From the NCBI RefSeq assembly GCF_019059575.1, contig NW_024881588.1, positions 434,001 through 498,000 on the forward strand: a DNA stretch of 64,000 nt. Reading direction: 5' to 3'. The DNA is from Amphibalanus amphitrite. Taxonomy: Eukaryota > Arthropoda > Thecostraca > Balanomorpha > Balanidae. This document shows, in pieces, positions 11,940 through 23,382 of this stretch. A model generated the notes under the pieces. That model made no database searches. It worked only from the letters and a program-made list of their open reading frames with translations, and was not told the origin of the DNA. The position numbers were made by a program, and so were the translations under genes. The first letter of the stretch is position 1; each line of letters starts with the position of its first letter.

Positions 11940-12651
11940 CAGCCACAGGAGTTGAAATGGGCGGCGAGCTTCCGGGCCGCAAGATTCTTGTGCACGGGGC
12001 GGCTCCAGCTGGGCTTTCCGAGTCAATCCCGGTAAAGATAGCCATGTGTTTCACTTCTGTCCGATCCTGGCTGGACAGCTCGCTGCCGCATCTCGTGCTC
12101 AGTGAGTGTGGAGAGAGAACCTCGCTGCAGTGCTAGATGTGTCCGCCGGCGTTTGGTCGCCATCTAAGCCTGCCGACAATATCTTTGTGACGTTTACCGT
12201 TGTCCGGGATGAGAATGAAATTGACAGGATTTGTTTCTTTTTACTTCTGTCTTCTTTTCAATTCACAAAAATTGCTACAAACGTTTGGTGGTTTTCAAAC
12301 CACCAAGACTCCACTAGGCATTTCCCATTTTATTGGTACAACAACGATACAAATCCTTGCCGAACGTCAACACTAACACAGACTTTTTAACCACAACAAA
12401 CTTTTTCCGAAATGTATCGTCACCAATGCATGCAGCGTAATTAAACATTTAAGATACTTCAATCGATTTAAAAGGTAGGTACTGGTACAGGTTGATTTAC
12501 CCAAATTTGTTCCGCTACCTTATTATCCGTATGTCTAGGTGACGTGAAGTTGAACTAAGTGTTATTGACAACAAAACACCGGATTGTGCATTATTAACCA
12601 CGCATTCGAAACTATTAGCTCTGAGGTCATAAACTGTCAGGACTGAGCTGC
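11940..12651. other. No gene recognised; 3' flank of the chemoreceptor gene
   Basis: AT-rich from 12180 on. Immediately right of it lies the minus-strand chemoreceptor stop codon, so part of this stretch should be that gene's 3' UTR. No further feature seen. Confidence 0.4.
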
Positions 12652-13986
12652 TCAGCCATCCGTTCGATTTGCGGGGCTTGCCGTCCAGTTTTGCTGCTGA
12701 GAGAGGTCGGCGCCGTCACCAGTCGGGCTGGTGATGTAGAACTGGAACAGCACGATGACATAGGTCAGGACGGTGGCGGCGAGGGCCAGCAGGGTGGAGC
12801 GCTGCAGCCGGAACAGGCCCAGGTCGCCGAGCGCGGTCAGATCGCGGCCGACCGTCTCCCGGAACAGGCACAGCAGCTGGAACAGCTCGGGCCGCTGCCA
12901 GCGGGGCCGCAGCAGCAGGTCGCGCGTCTCGCCCACCGCAGACAGCACCAGCTGCGACAGCTCGCACGGCAGCGCGACCGCCACGGCCGCGCCCAAAGCG
13001 TAGCTCACGATCGAAGCTGCGTGATTTCCAGCGGTTCCGGACTGAACCGAGCCGATGGTGAGCATGACCAGCGCGATCAGCTGCAGCAGTCCAGAGAACA
13101 TGAACAGGATCAGCTCGGGGCACATGACGTCAGTCAGTCGAGCGAAGGCCCGAGACAGGTCGTCCTGCAGGGTCCTCAGTGTGCCGAGCTCGGAATGTGT
13201 CGGGGGACGCTCTCCGTCGGCCACGGCTCTCAGACGAGCACCGATGGCTGAAAGTCCTGCAGAAATCTGCACAGCCGCAAAGGCCATCTTGAGTCCAATC
13301 ATGTAAACGGCAAAGAGCAATACCCAAAGAGCGGAACAAAAGCAAACGTCAATTATGCATTGGAACGAAAAGGCCTTCTCACATCTCCCATTCATCAAAG
13401 GGATTGTCATTGACAATGTCAGTCCCAGTACTATCATAACTGCGAGCAGAAGCAATCGGTAGTGGTTGGACAACTTTGTAACAAAGTCTTTGCTTTCCTT
13501 CAATGCTGCGTGTTTCATTAGTTTATCGATGTCCAGAACCAGTTCTCCGTAAGCTCTACGTTTGAATATCAGGCATATCATCAGCGAGAGCCACATCAGG
13601 ACAAACTGCAGGCCAAAGAAACCTGTGTATGAAGCCACGTAGACTAGGTTTTTACCGATCATGAGCAACATGATTCCGTACGAGAAGTTCATATAAACAA
13701 ACATTGCAACAGCGGCCGTGCTGATCGAGCCAACAAAAGCCATGTGTAGGACGTCTCTCCATCCGTGGCGACTGCCACTGACCCCTACAACTTGCAGAAG
13801 AGTCAGCAGCAGCCGCGCCGAAACCGGCGCACTGTAGGCTGAACCGGCGGACGCCGTGGTAGGTCCACCCAGGGCCCGTCCGGAGTCCAAGGGAGGCCCA
13901 CACTCGTCCACTCCAACTGCTGTTGGGTCTCCGGCTTCACCAACCCACTTGAGCTCGTTTTCACCCACCTTAGGCAGCAGCGTCAT
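12652..13986 (-). CDS. Gustatory-receptor-like 7TM chemoreceptor
   Basis: Arthropod gustatory receptors (7tm_7 family) are ligand-gated cation channels with seven membrane segments and an inverted topology. This frame shows seven hydrophobic segments, at about residues 81-102, 113-140, 176-197, 208-230, 287-309, 320-340 and 396-416. The last contains the family signature: a Gly-Leu-Phe lead-in (GLFRLQRS), then LTYVIVLFQF, matching the conserved TY...QF. A short tail with two N-glycosylation sequons (NWT, NRT) follows, as expected if the C-terminus is extracellular. The frame is open from 14145, but residues before the Met at 13986 look non-coding, so I start there (444 residues; the family is usually about 350-450). 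There is no intron in the coding region, unlike many gustatory receptors. The ligand cannot be predicted. A weaker alternative is a related 7TM protein without taste function. Confidence 0.85.
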   Translation of the reverse strand: MTLLPKVGENELKWVGEAGDPTAVGVDECGPPLDSGRALGGPTTASAGSAYSAPVSARLLLTLLQVVGVSGSRHGWRDVLHMAFVGSISTAAVAMFVYMNFSYGIMLLMIGKNLVYVASYTGFFGLQFVLMWLSLMICLIFKRRAYGELVLDIDKLMKHAALKESKDFVTKLSNHYRLLLLAVMIVLGLTLSMTIPLMNGRCEKAFSFQCIIDVCFCSALWVLLFAVYMIGLKMAFAAVQISAGLSAIGARLRAVADGERPPTHSELGTLRTLQDDLSRAFARLTDVMCPELILFMFSGLLQLIALVMLTIGSVQSGTAGNHAASIVSYALGAAVAVALPCELSQLVLSAVGETRDLLLRPRWQRPELFQLLCLFRETVGRDLTALGDLGLFRLQRSTLLALAATVLTYVIVLFQFYITSPTGDGADLSQQQNWTASPANRTDG

Positions 13987-15000
13987 GGCCTGGCTCTTCG
14001 TGGGCGCTGCTAACGGCTGGCCGAGGTGGTTCGAGTGGCGGTAAAAACCTGCCTGAGGGTGGATCTGACCTGACCTGACCGGCGTCCGGACACCAACGAG
14101 CAGCGGCCGGCCGGCTGGTCGTCGATCTGCGTTGTCTCTTTGCACACCGTTCGGGGGTCAGTTGGCGTTTCCACAGCGTTACCAGGCCAACGGTGATGGC
14201 AAACGCTCGTCTGGCCTACAGGCATTAGTCTTGGCCTCGGCGGGCATTGTCGTGGCATCGCTGAAGACCATTGACCAGCCTTCCGGCTGAGTTTGCCCAT
14301 GCTTGTCGGGGCAGTGCAGACGGCACAACGTCAAATATTTGTTGTCGATGCTGCTAACAGAACCATTGATCAAAACGACAGCATAAAGCGAGAAAACGAT
14401 TATTGACCAGAGGTTTGAATGCTATGGACGGACATCCATATGGAGGCATCCTGTACAACATGTCTTGTAACCTACACATAGGTATATTACCTCGATTGCA
14501 CTGTGGTAGGTACGTGATAACCTTAAAATGTAACACCATATGCACGGCGGTTGTTTTGAATTGTAGATAATAAAGATGTCCCTTTTCATGAAAGCACAAC
14601 TGCCAATGCATAAATGCACAAAGTGTGGTACTGAAATCATATTCAGTGCAACTGGCTTTTTCTGAATACAAGAAAACAATATTTACTAGAGCTAATCATA
14701 AGGTACTTACATAACACATACCTATGTACGATTCTACCGCCGAGATCATGAGCTGAATATCCTGTTTTTATATTTATTCCGTTATTCTGGTATGTGCCTA
14801 TGACAACAAAAACACCGAATTATGCGGCACGTTCATTCCAGTTCCTTCATCTGCATGGCTTATTTCCGTGACTTATGACTAACTAGATATACAGCGAGTA
14901 TCACCAATAGCTGAAGGCTACTCCTGTCCAATGGAGACAACGGGCGAATGGTTCGAGCCGCATTTCCATTCCGCTTCGCACCTGACCGTTTGGATCAGTG
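13987..15000. other. 5' flank of the chemoreceptor gene; no other gene seen
   Basis: The first 160 bp continue the open chemoreceptor frame but lack membrane or family features. The rest is mixed to AT-rich sequence without a recognisable exon. The minus-strand promoter of the chemoreceptor should lie here. Confidence 0.4.
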
Positions 15001-16000
15001 TTAACCCTATTCCTGGCGGGCTCCGCCGGGACAAGAAACTGGCGGGGGGGCCGATTCGGCCCCCCCTTGAGATCTCAAAAACTACACATCGCAGCGACAA
15101 ACGGTAAACGGCATCGGATACGCACGGTCAAGATCTACAATTTTTACTAAGGTCATTTTCAGGTCAGGTCAAAAATGACGTCACAGGGGTCGAAAAAGTC
15201 AAAATGGCGGCGCTAGATATGGAGAGAGTTTTTCTCGAATAACTTTCGAATTAGTCAAGCTAGGAACAAACTAAGGGCATCATCATGATCCTCTCGTCAA
15301 TCCGCATCGAATGATATATATGTTGACCTCGAAAGGTCAAGGTCAAAGGTTGACCTCAGGTCACGTGACCTCGAGGTCATCATGTATATCATTCGATGCG
15401 TCTTGACGAGCTGAACACAATGAGACCATCCACGCGTCTGTATCTTGTTCCTGTACGGAGTTATTGGCCAAAAACCTTTGGTGACCTTTGATGACGTCAC
15501 ATGACCTCACAGCTGCCCAACAGCAAAACAGACCTCAAGGTAGTGAAGGTTGATCGTATATGAAGTCATGTATGGTATATGGGGCCATTCCGACCCGTTT
15601 TAGTGGTAAAAACAGGGAGTTGATTTTTCCCCCATTGACTTATAATGGGGAGGTCGCGAAACTGACTGACCTGACCTTAGGTCACCGATATCAAAATTCC
15701 GAGATATGCAAATTGCACATACTGGTACCCTAACTAAAGCCTGAAGAGAAGAAATTGCTCGGTCAAAAACTCTAGCTCTGGCTTGATTGCAAACTTTTCT
15801 GAGGTAGGGTCACCAAACCGCCTCTGGTGACCTGACCTGAGGTCAGATCAACTCAAAGTTTTCAGACATGTTGCGTAGAAGCCTTTTAGGAAAAGTCAGA
15901 AAATTTGAGCTTCCTAGCTCAACGCGTTTGGGAGAAATAACCAAAAAACCTCAGGGGGGGGGGGGCTCCTGAGGCCCCCCCCCGCCAGGAATAGGGTTAA
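15001..16000. mobile_element. TTAA-flanked DNA element, family A (non-autonomous)
   Basis: Starts TTAA-CCCTATTCCTGGCGGG and ends CCCGCCAGGAATAGGG-TTAA: perfect 16-bp terminal inverted repeats with a TTAA duplication. TTAA duplication plus ends beginning CCC is the hallmark of piggyBac-type elements, so I assign it there provisionally. Just inside each end is a G-run/C-run hairpin (such as GGGGGGGCCGATTCGGCCCC). There is no transposase frame. The interior is packed with TGACCT/AGGTCA words; 15303-15401 is a hairpin-forming segment with arms CGCATCGAATGATATA(T/C)ATG enclosing several such words, including the palindrome AGGTCACGTGACCT. Confidence 0.85.
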
Positions 16001-17532
16001 GTCTGTCACGTATTCCTCTTACTATTCTTAATTTATGATCTTGATGGCTATTAATATTTATTTTGAGAATAAATGTATAAGCTAATGCTGAATTTGTACG
16101 TTTTTGTTTATTTTTCTTGAATTCAAATTTAATTACGTGGGTACCTCACAAGCTTCTGGTGACCCATTTGTGAGACGGTGATCTGCGTTATGCCTTTTTA
16201 TCGCCGTGTTATGCTTATGCTTATGCTTATGCTTTTTATCGCCTGCGTTATGCCTTAGTGAATGTTTATCACGCGCACGATCGATCCCCCTGAACCATGA
16301 ACAGACACACACGTCACACAAACACACACATGGAAACAAACGCGTCTGACGTCAGTTCACTGGGCCACTGTGAGGAGGTTACTGCTGTTCAGTTGTTCAA
16401 TACTCTCTCAGTAATGTTATGTTCTTGGGTCTTGGGAGGCGTTGCTCTACAGTGTATGTAAAACACGGCTTGGTCTGAGACCATTAGGTACCATTGAGGT
16501 AGACCGATGACGCCTAAATTTGTAATCACAATTAGTCGAATAACAGTGTATTTTAATGAGCTATTTTTAATGACGCTCTCGTATTTTATTTTAAATGTTG
16601 CCATTTTCATTAATGGGACAGAATTGTTTCGCGAATGTTCCAATCGCCTCCAGTTTCAGAACTATAAGGACGATTATTTCTCGAAGAGTCACGTGTAAGC
16701 ATGCATGCAATTGAACATTATATATATCCCACTACAATGAATCACACCACATTAGTGCTTATTACAGTGATTCGGCTTACGGGAGAGCCGTGCAGCCGCT
16801 CTTATAGATACGGTGTGTACAGTGACGCGTCCGAAAATGTCTTTATAGAGCGTCATTCGTTCATGAATGATATCCATTGATGAATCTATTGCAGGGTTCC
16901 TTTGTTGGCATTAGGTTGAATAAGCCTAATCTACAGTGTATACTATTTTCCAATAATTTATTTCGTTGATAAGGGTGAAGATTATATTCAATTATTCGCT
17001 GTTTACTGTTAGGTAACATTCCCTCCCAATCTTGCCAATGCTATTTTATTGTTATGTAAAAAATAAAAATATATATGTACGTCTAGCCTTTACAAATGAT
17101 CCGCCCTTTCACAAGCAGCCTTGGTATTGGCGCATGGCGCAACCTAAAATAATTGGTTTTGTCTTTGGAACCAATTATTTTTAATCCAGGTATACATAGG
17201 AACAAAATATGTAAAAGCTGACGGCAAATTCATCATATGCATTTTGAGCAGCATGATAGATGAATGCAAATTGCAACATGTTGGCCTTGCATGGTCTTGC
17301 TATTTCAAGCTGGAAAGTGCACTGTGCAACGCACCTGTTGTCCGGACCTCAGCATCTTACGTTTAAATCGGCTATTAAGAATTTAGATAAGCAAAACAGT
17401 GATCTTTTTTACTAAATAAAAAGTAGACCAATTAAAAGTATGTCAGCAAAAAAACTTATATTTTGTGCACTTACTATCATTGTTTTAGGCATTGCCAATG
17501 GAATCAAAATCGCTAAGGCGCACGCGAAGATA
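16001..17532. other. AT-rich spacer, no gene recognised
   Basis: No recognisable exon. A short (TTATGC)n tract lies near 16209-16235. Frames at 16389-16698 have no family resemblance. Confidence 0.45.
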
Positions 17533-17566
17533 ACTATGGCCAATGGCTCCTGCCATTGGCCATAGT
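17533..17566. repeat. 14-bp inverted repeat with facing CCAAT boxes
   Basis: ACTATGGCCAATGG, a 6-base spacer CTCCTG, then CCATTGGCCATAGT. Each arm contains CCAAT in opposite orientation (CCAATGG/CCATTGG). It could be a NF-Y-type site pair or simply a hairpin. Confidence 0.5.
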
Positions 17567-18149
17567 CATCTCCGTCAGGGGCAAAGGGGGAGCACAAACT
17601 TGCTACGAACAGCCGACTTGATTCAACTGCCGGGCGCCCTGCCATTGAACCATTAGTGCAGCATTCCGTTTTGTAGTTCTTTTGCGCTGGCTCGCATATC
17701 GCATTTCAACAAAACCCTTACTTGCTTAACACAAATGGTTCTGAACCTCTCGGAACAGAGAAGTAACTGAATTCATTACAAGATGGTGCACCGCCAGCAC
17801 GCCGCAATGAGCATCATTTGGCCATGTCACGTGAGTCAGGACGCACATGCATCTGCACCCGTTTCCCACTACTCATAACTAAACCTATTACTAATATTTC
17901 ACCGGACTAAGCCCATTACCCCTAACTAAACCTATTACCAATATTCCAGCGGCCGATCTAATTGCCGCGGCGGTTGGTCATCCCACCCGACCTGCGCGCC
18001 GGATGTCCCCTCGCGCCTCCCCCCCCCGGTCCCCCCTCCGGCGAGAGATAAGGCGGTAGACGCGTCGGCGACGAGCTGAGAAGCAGCGTCGCCAGTGGCT
18101 CGTCGGGAGCTCTTCAGAGGTGACGGTGAACGCTGCAGCGACGACAGGC

Positions 18150-18220
18150 ATGGAGGACCGGCCGACCACGCCTCTGACCATGGAAGAACGCGCTGAGGTC
18201 AAGGTCAGGTTCGACCCGAG
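18150..18220 (+). CDS. Candidate first coding exon of an unidentified gene
   Basis: A GC-rich block (17940-18220) resembling a CpG-island promoter ends in a short open segment. It starts with ATG at 18150, encodes 23 residues (MEDRPTTPLTMEERAEVKV and so on) and ends at a strong splice donor AG|GTTAGT at 18221 in phase 2. I could not find a matching downstream exon before the next transposons. It may be a first exon of a long gene, an abandoned promoter, or chance. Confidence 0.3.
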
Positions 18221-18487
18221 GTTAGTTGAAGGCACTTATCATGGATAGGCGAATCTAGTGGTGGCCCGGTGCTAATTTGAGGTTGTGAGATTTATTACAC
18301 TTTGTATCCTGCTTGCCTATGGCCGGAAACACGGTACGAGTATAGCCATCAAGTAAAAGTATGTGGGTCTTGTATCTATGGCTCTGAGCTTCTGTGTCAA
18401 TTCATAAGCATTATTTGTTCGGGTTATGAAAATTTTGTTAGGTATTTGTGTTGAGTCATTTCGTTGACTTTGTCGAATGTTTATTAT

Positions 18488-19570
18488 TTAACCCGCGCCC
18501 CGCTGGGGGGCATAGTCTGCCCCCCTCCCGCTTTTCGCCAATAACTTCTAAACGCGTTACGCCAGCGACGTCAAACTTACAGTACCTTATCATACATCAA
18601 TTTGACACGTTCCCTGAAAATTTGAGCGAAATCCGTCGGAATTTTTTGAGAAATTGACGTTTTAGTGACGTCATGTTCGCTATTTTCGCCTCAAAAACGG
18701 CAAAATTTCAAACGTCGCTAACATCTTCATTTTTAAAGGAATCAAAACGTAACAAAAAAGGTAATACGTGATTCTACTTTCTCTATCAAATGGCTATCTC
18801 GGTTTTTTTGAAAATTTGGGATTTTGGCCCAATTTAAAAAAAACTGACTTTTTTGGAAAAATTATTATAAAATCCAAAACTTTGAGTGTATCGAAAAAAC
18901 CGGAATATATGTCAGAGAACTGAAGTGGTTTATGTGCACCTACATACCAATTTTTAGAAGAATCTGTTCAAAAGTGTGGGAGTTATTCAAAATTTTATGA
19001 CGTCACAAGTCACAACACACAAAAATTTTGAAAAATGATTTTTTTGAAGTTCTAGACCGCGTACGGGAACAAAAATAGCACCATTCGATTCGCCGTGAAA
19101 AACTGCATCAGATAGACACCTATTGAGTGTGCCTATTGAATTCTATGAGTAAAATGGTCCATAAAACATGTGTCGCACATGCCCTTTTCTATATTTTGTT
19201 TTTGGTGACCTGACCTGACCTGACCTGACCTTGATCTTGACCTTTGAATGACATTGTATGCAACGAACATTGTCTTGGTAGTCTAAGAACACGTTTTGGG
19301 CAATCAGTCTCAGTCCATTCTTCGGCAACTACGGTGCAAGGCCGATACTGTAGAAACTGGCATTTTGTACCCTTGACCTGACCTTGACCTGACCTCTGAC
19401 CTACTTGAGCAAAAAAAATGGGCTCTTAAGATCCGCCTTGTTGAGAGCTTTCGATTGCCGTTTTCCCCGTCTTTCTACGACCATCGATTCGGAAGTTAGA
19501 TAGGGGGGCAGAATCTGCCCCCCCCCCCCAGCAGGGCGCGTATGGCTGAATAGCTCAGCGGGGCGCGAGC
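18488..19570. mobile_element. TTAA-flanked DNA element, family B, copy 1
   Basis: Left end TTAA-CCCGCGCCCCGCTGG followed by GGGGGCATAGTCTGCCCCCC. Right end is the inverse (GGGGGGCAGAATCTGCCCCC, then AGCAGGGCGCG and AGCGGGGCGCG), but the terminal TTAA is no longer recognisable and the last bases are rearranged: CTGAATAGCT and AGCTATTCAG flank CAGCGGGGCGCG. Shares the family B interior with 37949-39128, for example AAAAAACCGGAATATATGT and CCATAAAACATGT, and carries a (TGACC)n run at 19205-19240. No transposase frame. Confidence 0.75.
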
Positions 19571-20975
19571 TATTCAGAGTCCTAATTATCCATCCCCACT
19601 ACCTATTCAAATGAGCAATAGTTTTTTATCTCGTTTCTTTTAAGACGAAGCTTTTTTCAAAGCATCGAAAAGCTTTCGAGAGATGATAATGCATAGACGT
19701 CTATACCTATCTATTTTGCATCGCAACAACGGTCTTTATGCTAACTAGTAACTACTTAGTAACCCATGGTTTTGCAGTTGATAAGCGAATAATCCTCATT
19801 TAATTTTCATGGTAAATGCATTGCATTATGCACCGAGGCGAGGCTTTATCGTCAATTCGAACGCAACATGCTGAGGACATCCCACTGGTTTCATCACACC
19901 CGGCTGTCCTGGAAATCCACTATCATGGGACCGCGCGTCACACTTCTTGCCCGGACTACCATGAATTCCTTAAATCTGTTGGAAGACATTGCTAATTATT
20001 TAACCATGAAGTGCTAGGTAACTAAAATGTTTTTCAAGCTTGAGCTAGAAAATGATCAGGAGCTACCATGTGGTCACCTCAGTTGAACATAGATATTTAC
20101 GACAACGTTGATGCTTATATCACGTCGGAGCGTGGTGCACCGCTTTCACATATCGTCTAAAACTTATATCATAAGTGACGAGAGATAGCCTATCTTGCAG
20201 ATAAGATAACCCCACGGCGGGCGCTCCACCAAGCCCGCTGCAGACGTCCATGCCGGGTGTGTTCGGTTGTGTCAGATCAGCCCTGTTTGGTGCCCGCTAA
20301 ACCGGGAAACGTTTGGAAGACGGACAGACGTCGCGCTGTTCCAGTTCTGGACCACTGATAACGCGCCACTGTACGCCACTGGACCACTGTGCTGAAAGCC
20401 ACAGTTTGTTCGGCTCGCAATATTTGTGCCGAGATTTGACCGGGGCCACTGTGCGTCCCAAAACTAGTAGAAGCGGATTCGGGAGTGCTGGCACCACCTG
20501 TAGCTGCATGGTGTGAAGTGCGATAAAGGAGGTCAAACGCTCAACTGAGTGGCATAACTGATTTTGTGAAGCTAGCCTTTTTCTGCAGCAAGACTCTGGC
20601 TGCGAATGAGTTTCTTTTTGCATTAATCGGCGTAAGATTGGGAGATAGAAAATAAGAATAACATGTTTTCATTTATTGCATTGTGTAGGCCGCCATATAA
20701 TGCCCATCTTTCCTGAGGCTGTATGAATAATTGAATATTACAGAGATCGTACAAACTACAAAAGATTCACCAGTTAAAAGACCAGTACACAATTCAGCGA
20801 TAGCCGATACCGCTATCGCCATCCCACTTTTCCTCATTTCCTGAAGCCAAGTCCACCTCGCCGGGTGTGTATGTATACCTACTAGTATATGAGTATATGC
20901 TGTATAGGCTAGGACACAGACACGAACAAGGCATCTTACTGTTCAAAATTTACCTTTTCTAAGTCTGTTCGTCTG
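19571..20975. other. No gene recognised
   Basis: Mixed-composition spacer. Short frames near 20297-20623 overlap on both strands and show no domain. Confidence 0.45.
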
Positions 20976-21310
20976 TGGACGGACAGACGAACAGACAGAC
21001 AGACAGACAGACAGACGGGACAAGCAGACGGAAGGACAGAACAGACAGAGAGGCAGACGGACGGGACAGACAGACGGAACAGATAGACAGACAGACAGAC
21101 AGACAGACGGGACAAGCAGACGGAAGGACGGAACAGACAGAGAGGCAGACACGCGGGACAGACAGACAGACGGGACAAGAATAGACGGACAGGAAGACGG
21201 GACAGACAGACTGACGGGAGAGACAGACGGAACACACAGACGAGACGGGACAGGCAGACGGAACAGACCGACGGGACTGACAGACCAATGGGAGAAACAA
21301 ACCGACAGGA
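20976..21310. repeat. CAGA-rich minisatellite
   Basis: Runs of (CAGA)n interspersed with CGGGACAAGCAGACGGAAGG. A block of about 85-95 bp is itself duplicated (starting near 21000 and 21085). All frames on the complementary strand are open, which explains the long Cys/Ser/Val/Leu frames there. Confidence 0.9.
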
Positions 21311-21643
21311 CAGGACACGATGGAGTGTCCATGGATGGATGTGGATTGTGTCCATCCATGGACGTTGAAGTTCTGATTTGTTGGTGCAGTGTGATATGTG
21401 TGATAGGTATTTTGGTGTGTCATGAGTCTGGGTTAGGCGACAAGTGGAGATCAGGTGGCAGCAAGTGGCATCAGATGTCAGCTGTGGTTTAGTTTATTCA
21501 GTTGGTGTATGCTGGTGAACGATCAGGGTCCGCAGCCTGACTTCCCGCGCCCTATAGCTGAGGTCGCCAGTGCAGGGGTCATGCGGAACACAGCTGCGAT
21601 GTGGCTTGTCTGTGCGGTGCCGGTGGGAGGTAGAGACTAGGGG

Positions 21644-21774
<131 letters not shown>

Positions 21775-22975
21775 CTGGCTGATACGTTAAAAGACAAGTA
21801 AATAAGGGGATTTTAAGAAAGGGAGCGATGCTCATAGACAGACAGACAAGCCAGAAAAGACTTTTCGGTGCGGTTATTCCACCCTATTATACGAGTATAC
21901 CTATTCTGTCCTGTAGGATACAATATTCCTTCGTCGTTTCGCATCCCACCTATCCGCTCGCATGCTATTTTGCGTTCACAGTAGGGGAGAGTGGGGCAAT
22001 GGCGACACCATAAGCATTTTGCTCAATAGCTTAGCTATTTGAAGCTATTTTATGGTGATTTTGACTGTGGTTATAGCCAAAGGAATACGCTTTCAGATAG
22101 CACCCAGTTTTAGTATCTCAGATCACTGATGACAGATTCAGAGCCTACGCGAAAATGTGGTGAAAAATGGAGGTGCAAAAAAGCGAGGGGTAATGCCGGC
22201 CACTAAGTGCAATAGCACAAAAGTCGAAATATCGTCACTGATATTCATCCTTAAACCGTTCTTTCGATGGAAATTTAAGTGAGAATTAAGAAACGACAAC
22301 TGTATTCAGCAGTTAACAGTACACTGCACTGCAACACAACACTGCACTCGCTGCATCACAACAGCGCGGCGCCAACAGAGCAGCAAACTAACACAACCGT
22401 AAACACAGCAAGCAAACTAACACAGCCGTAAACACAGCCACCGGAAACGTTGAGCTTTAACGACAGAAGTCGCAAACAAGACCGCGTGGAGTCATTCCGG
22501 ACACGTGTCCGGTATTACCCCGAGGTCAAGGCCGTATAAGTTAGGTAAGATCGTCCGGGCTCGCTAATGTTACAAATCTGCAACACTACGGTGACGTCAC
22601 CGGGGCATACGCTCCCTGGCTCGATCCGGACCCTGATGCGGCGGCTGCAATCGCTGCTAATCGAAAAATTATTTGTGCAATAGCGCTTTAAAATGACTTT
22701 AAAAAGGGGGAGAATATGATGGCAAAATAATTATGAGAATCCCTTGTCCTGACTGGGATTGTACGACACCGCCACCTAGCGGACAATGCCGTAATTAGGG
22801 TTGAGTTGGAGATCGCCAGGTGGCTTGTCAGTAAGCTGTCAGCCGGACAGGAGAGGGGCCGTCATGCGCTTAATATTATGTAAACGCCAGATCATGCTCA
22901 GGAAAATGCGACACGCTTAAAAACGGTCATTTATCTCGAAAAAGATGCGGTGCCCTGTGGTGATATGGCCCACAT

Positions 22976-23042
22976 GACTCGGCACCCGTAGGCCGTATAC
23001 GGCCTACGGGTCCCGAGTCATCAGGGGCCTTATAAGGCCCCT
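22976..23042. repeat. Twin palindromes (44 bp and 20 bp)
   Basis: 22976-23019 is a 44-bp palindrome centred on GTATAC with one mismatch per arm. 23023-23042 (AGGGGCCTTATAAGGCCCCT) is a perfect 20-bp palindrome. Both could extrude as hairpins. Confidence 0.8.
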
Positions 23043-23382
23043 GTGGTCACCGGCAGCTCCCAAGGCTCCTACGGACACGATACATGCTTCGAAAATCGCT
23101 AGACAAAGGACTCAAGGGCGCAGCCAAGGGTGGAGGGGCTCACCGGGCTTTAGCCCCTCCCAAATCTAGCAGGCGCCCTCTGGAAAGACGCCATCCACGA
23201 GCATTCTGTGCGCCGATGGCGCATTTTCAGTGTCCAGCACTCTAGTCGCCCTCGACGGTAAGCCATTGCGACGTCATCATGCGGTACTGGCGCCCAGATT
23301 TACAATTTTATATCTCTTTGTGGGTGAAGATGCACCCACAATCCTGAAATGCCGGATATCCACTCCCAATCTCCTGACCATC

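Noticed and set aside
11316-12054. Ser/Leu-rich and Arg/Glu-rich frames
   Set aside because: They are products of the GA microsatellite on either strand.
12691-13251. 186-codon frame antisense to the chemoreceptor
   Set aside because: Shadow of the GC-rich chemoreceptor coding strand; the minus frame has the 7TM signature.
14950-14990. tRNA-like T-arm word GGTTCGAGCC
   Set aside because: No matching anticodon arm, D arm or acceptor stem nearby. I found no tRNA or rRNA gene in the window by eye.
20936-21423. Cys/Ser/Val-rich minus frames
   Set aside because: All three frames are open because of the CAGA repeat; no protein family.
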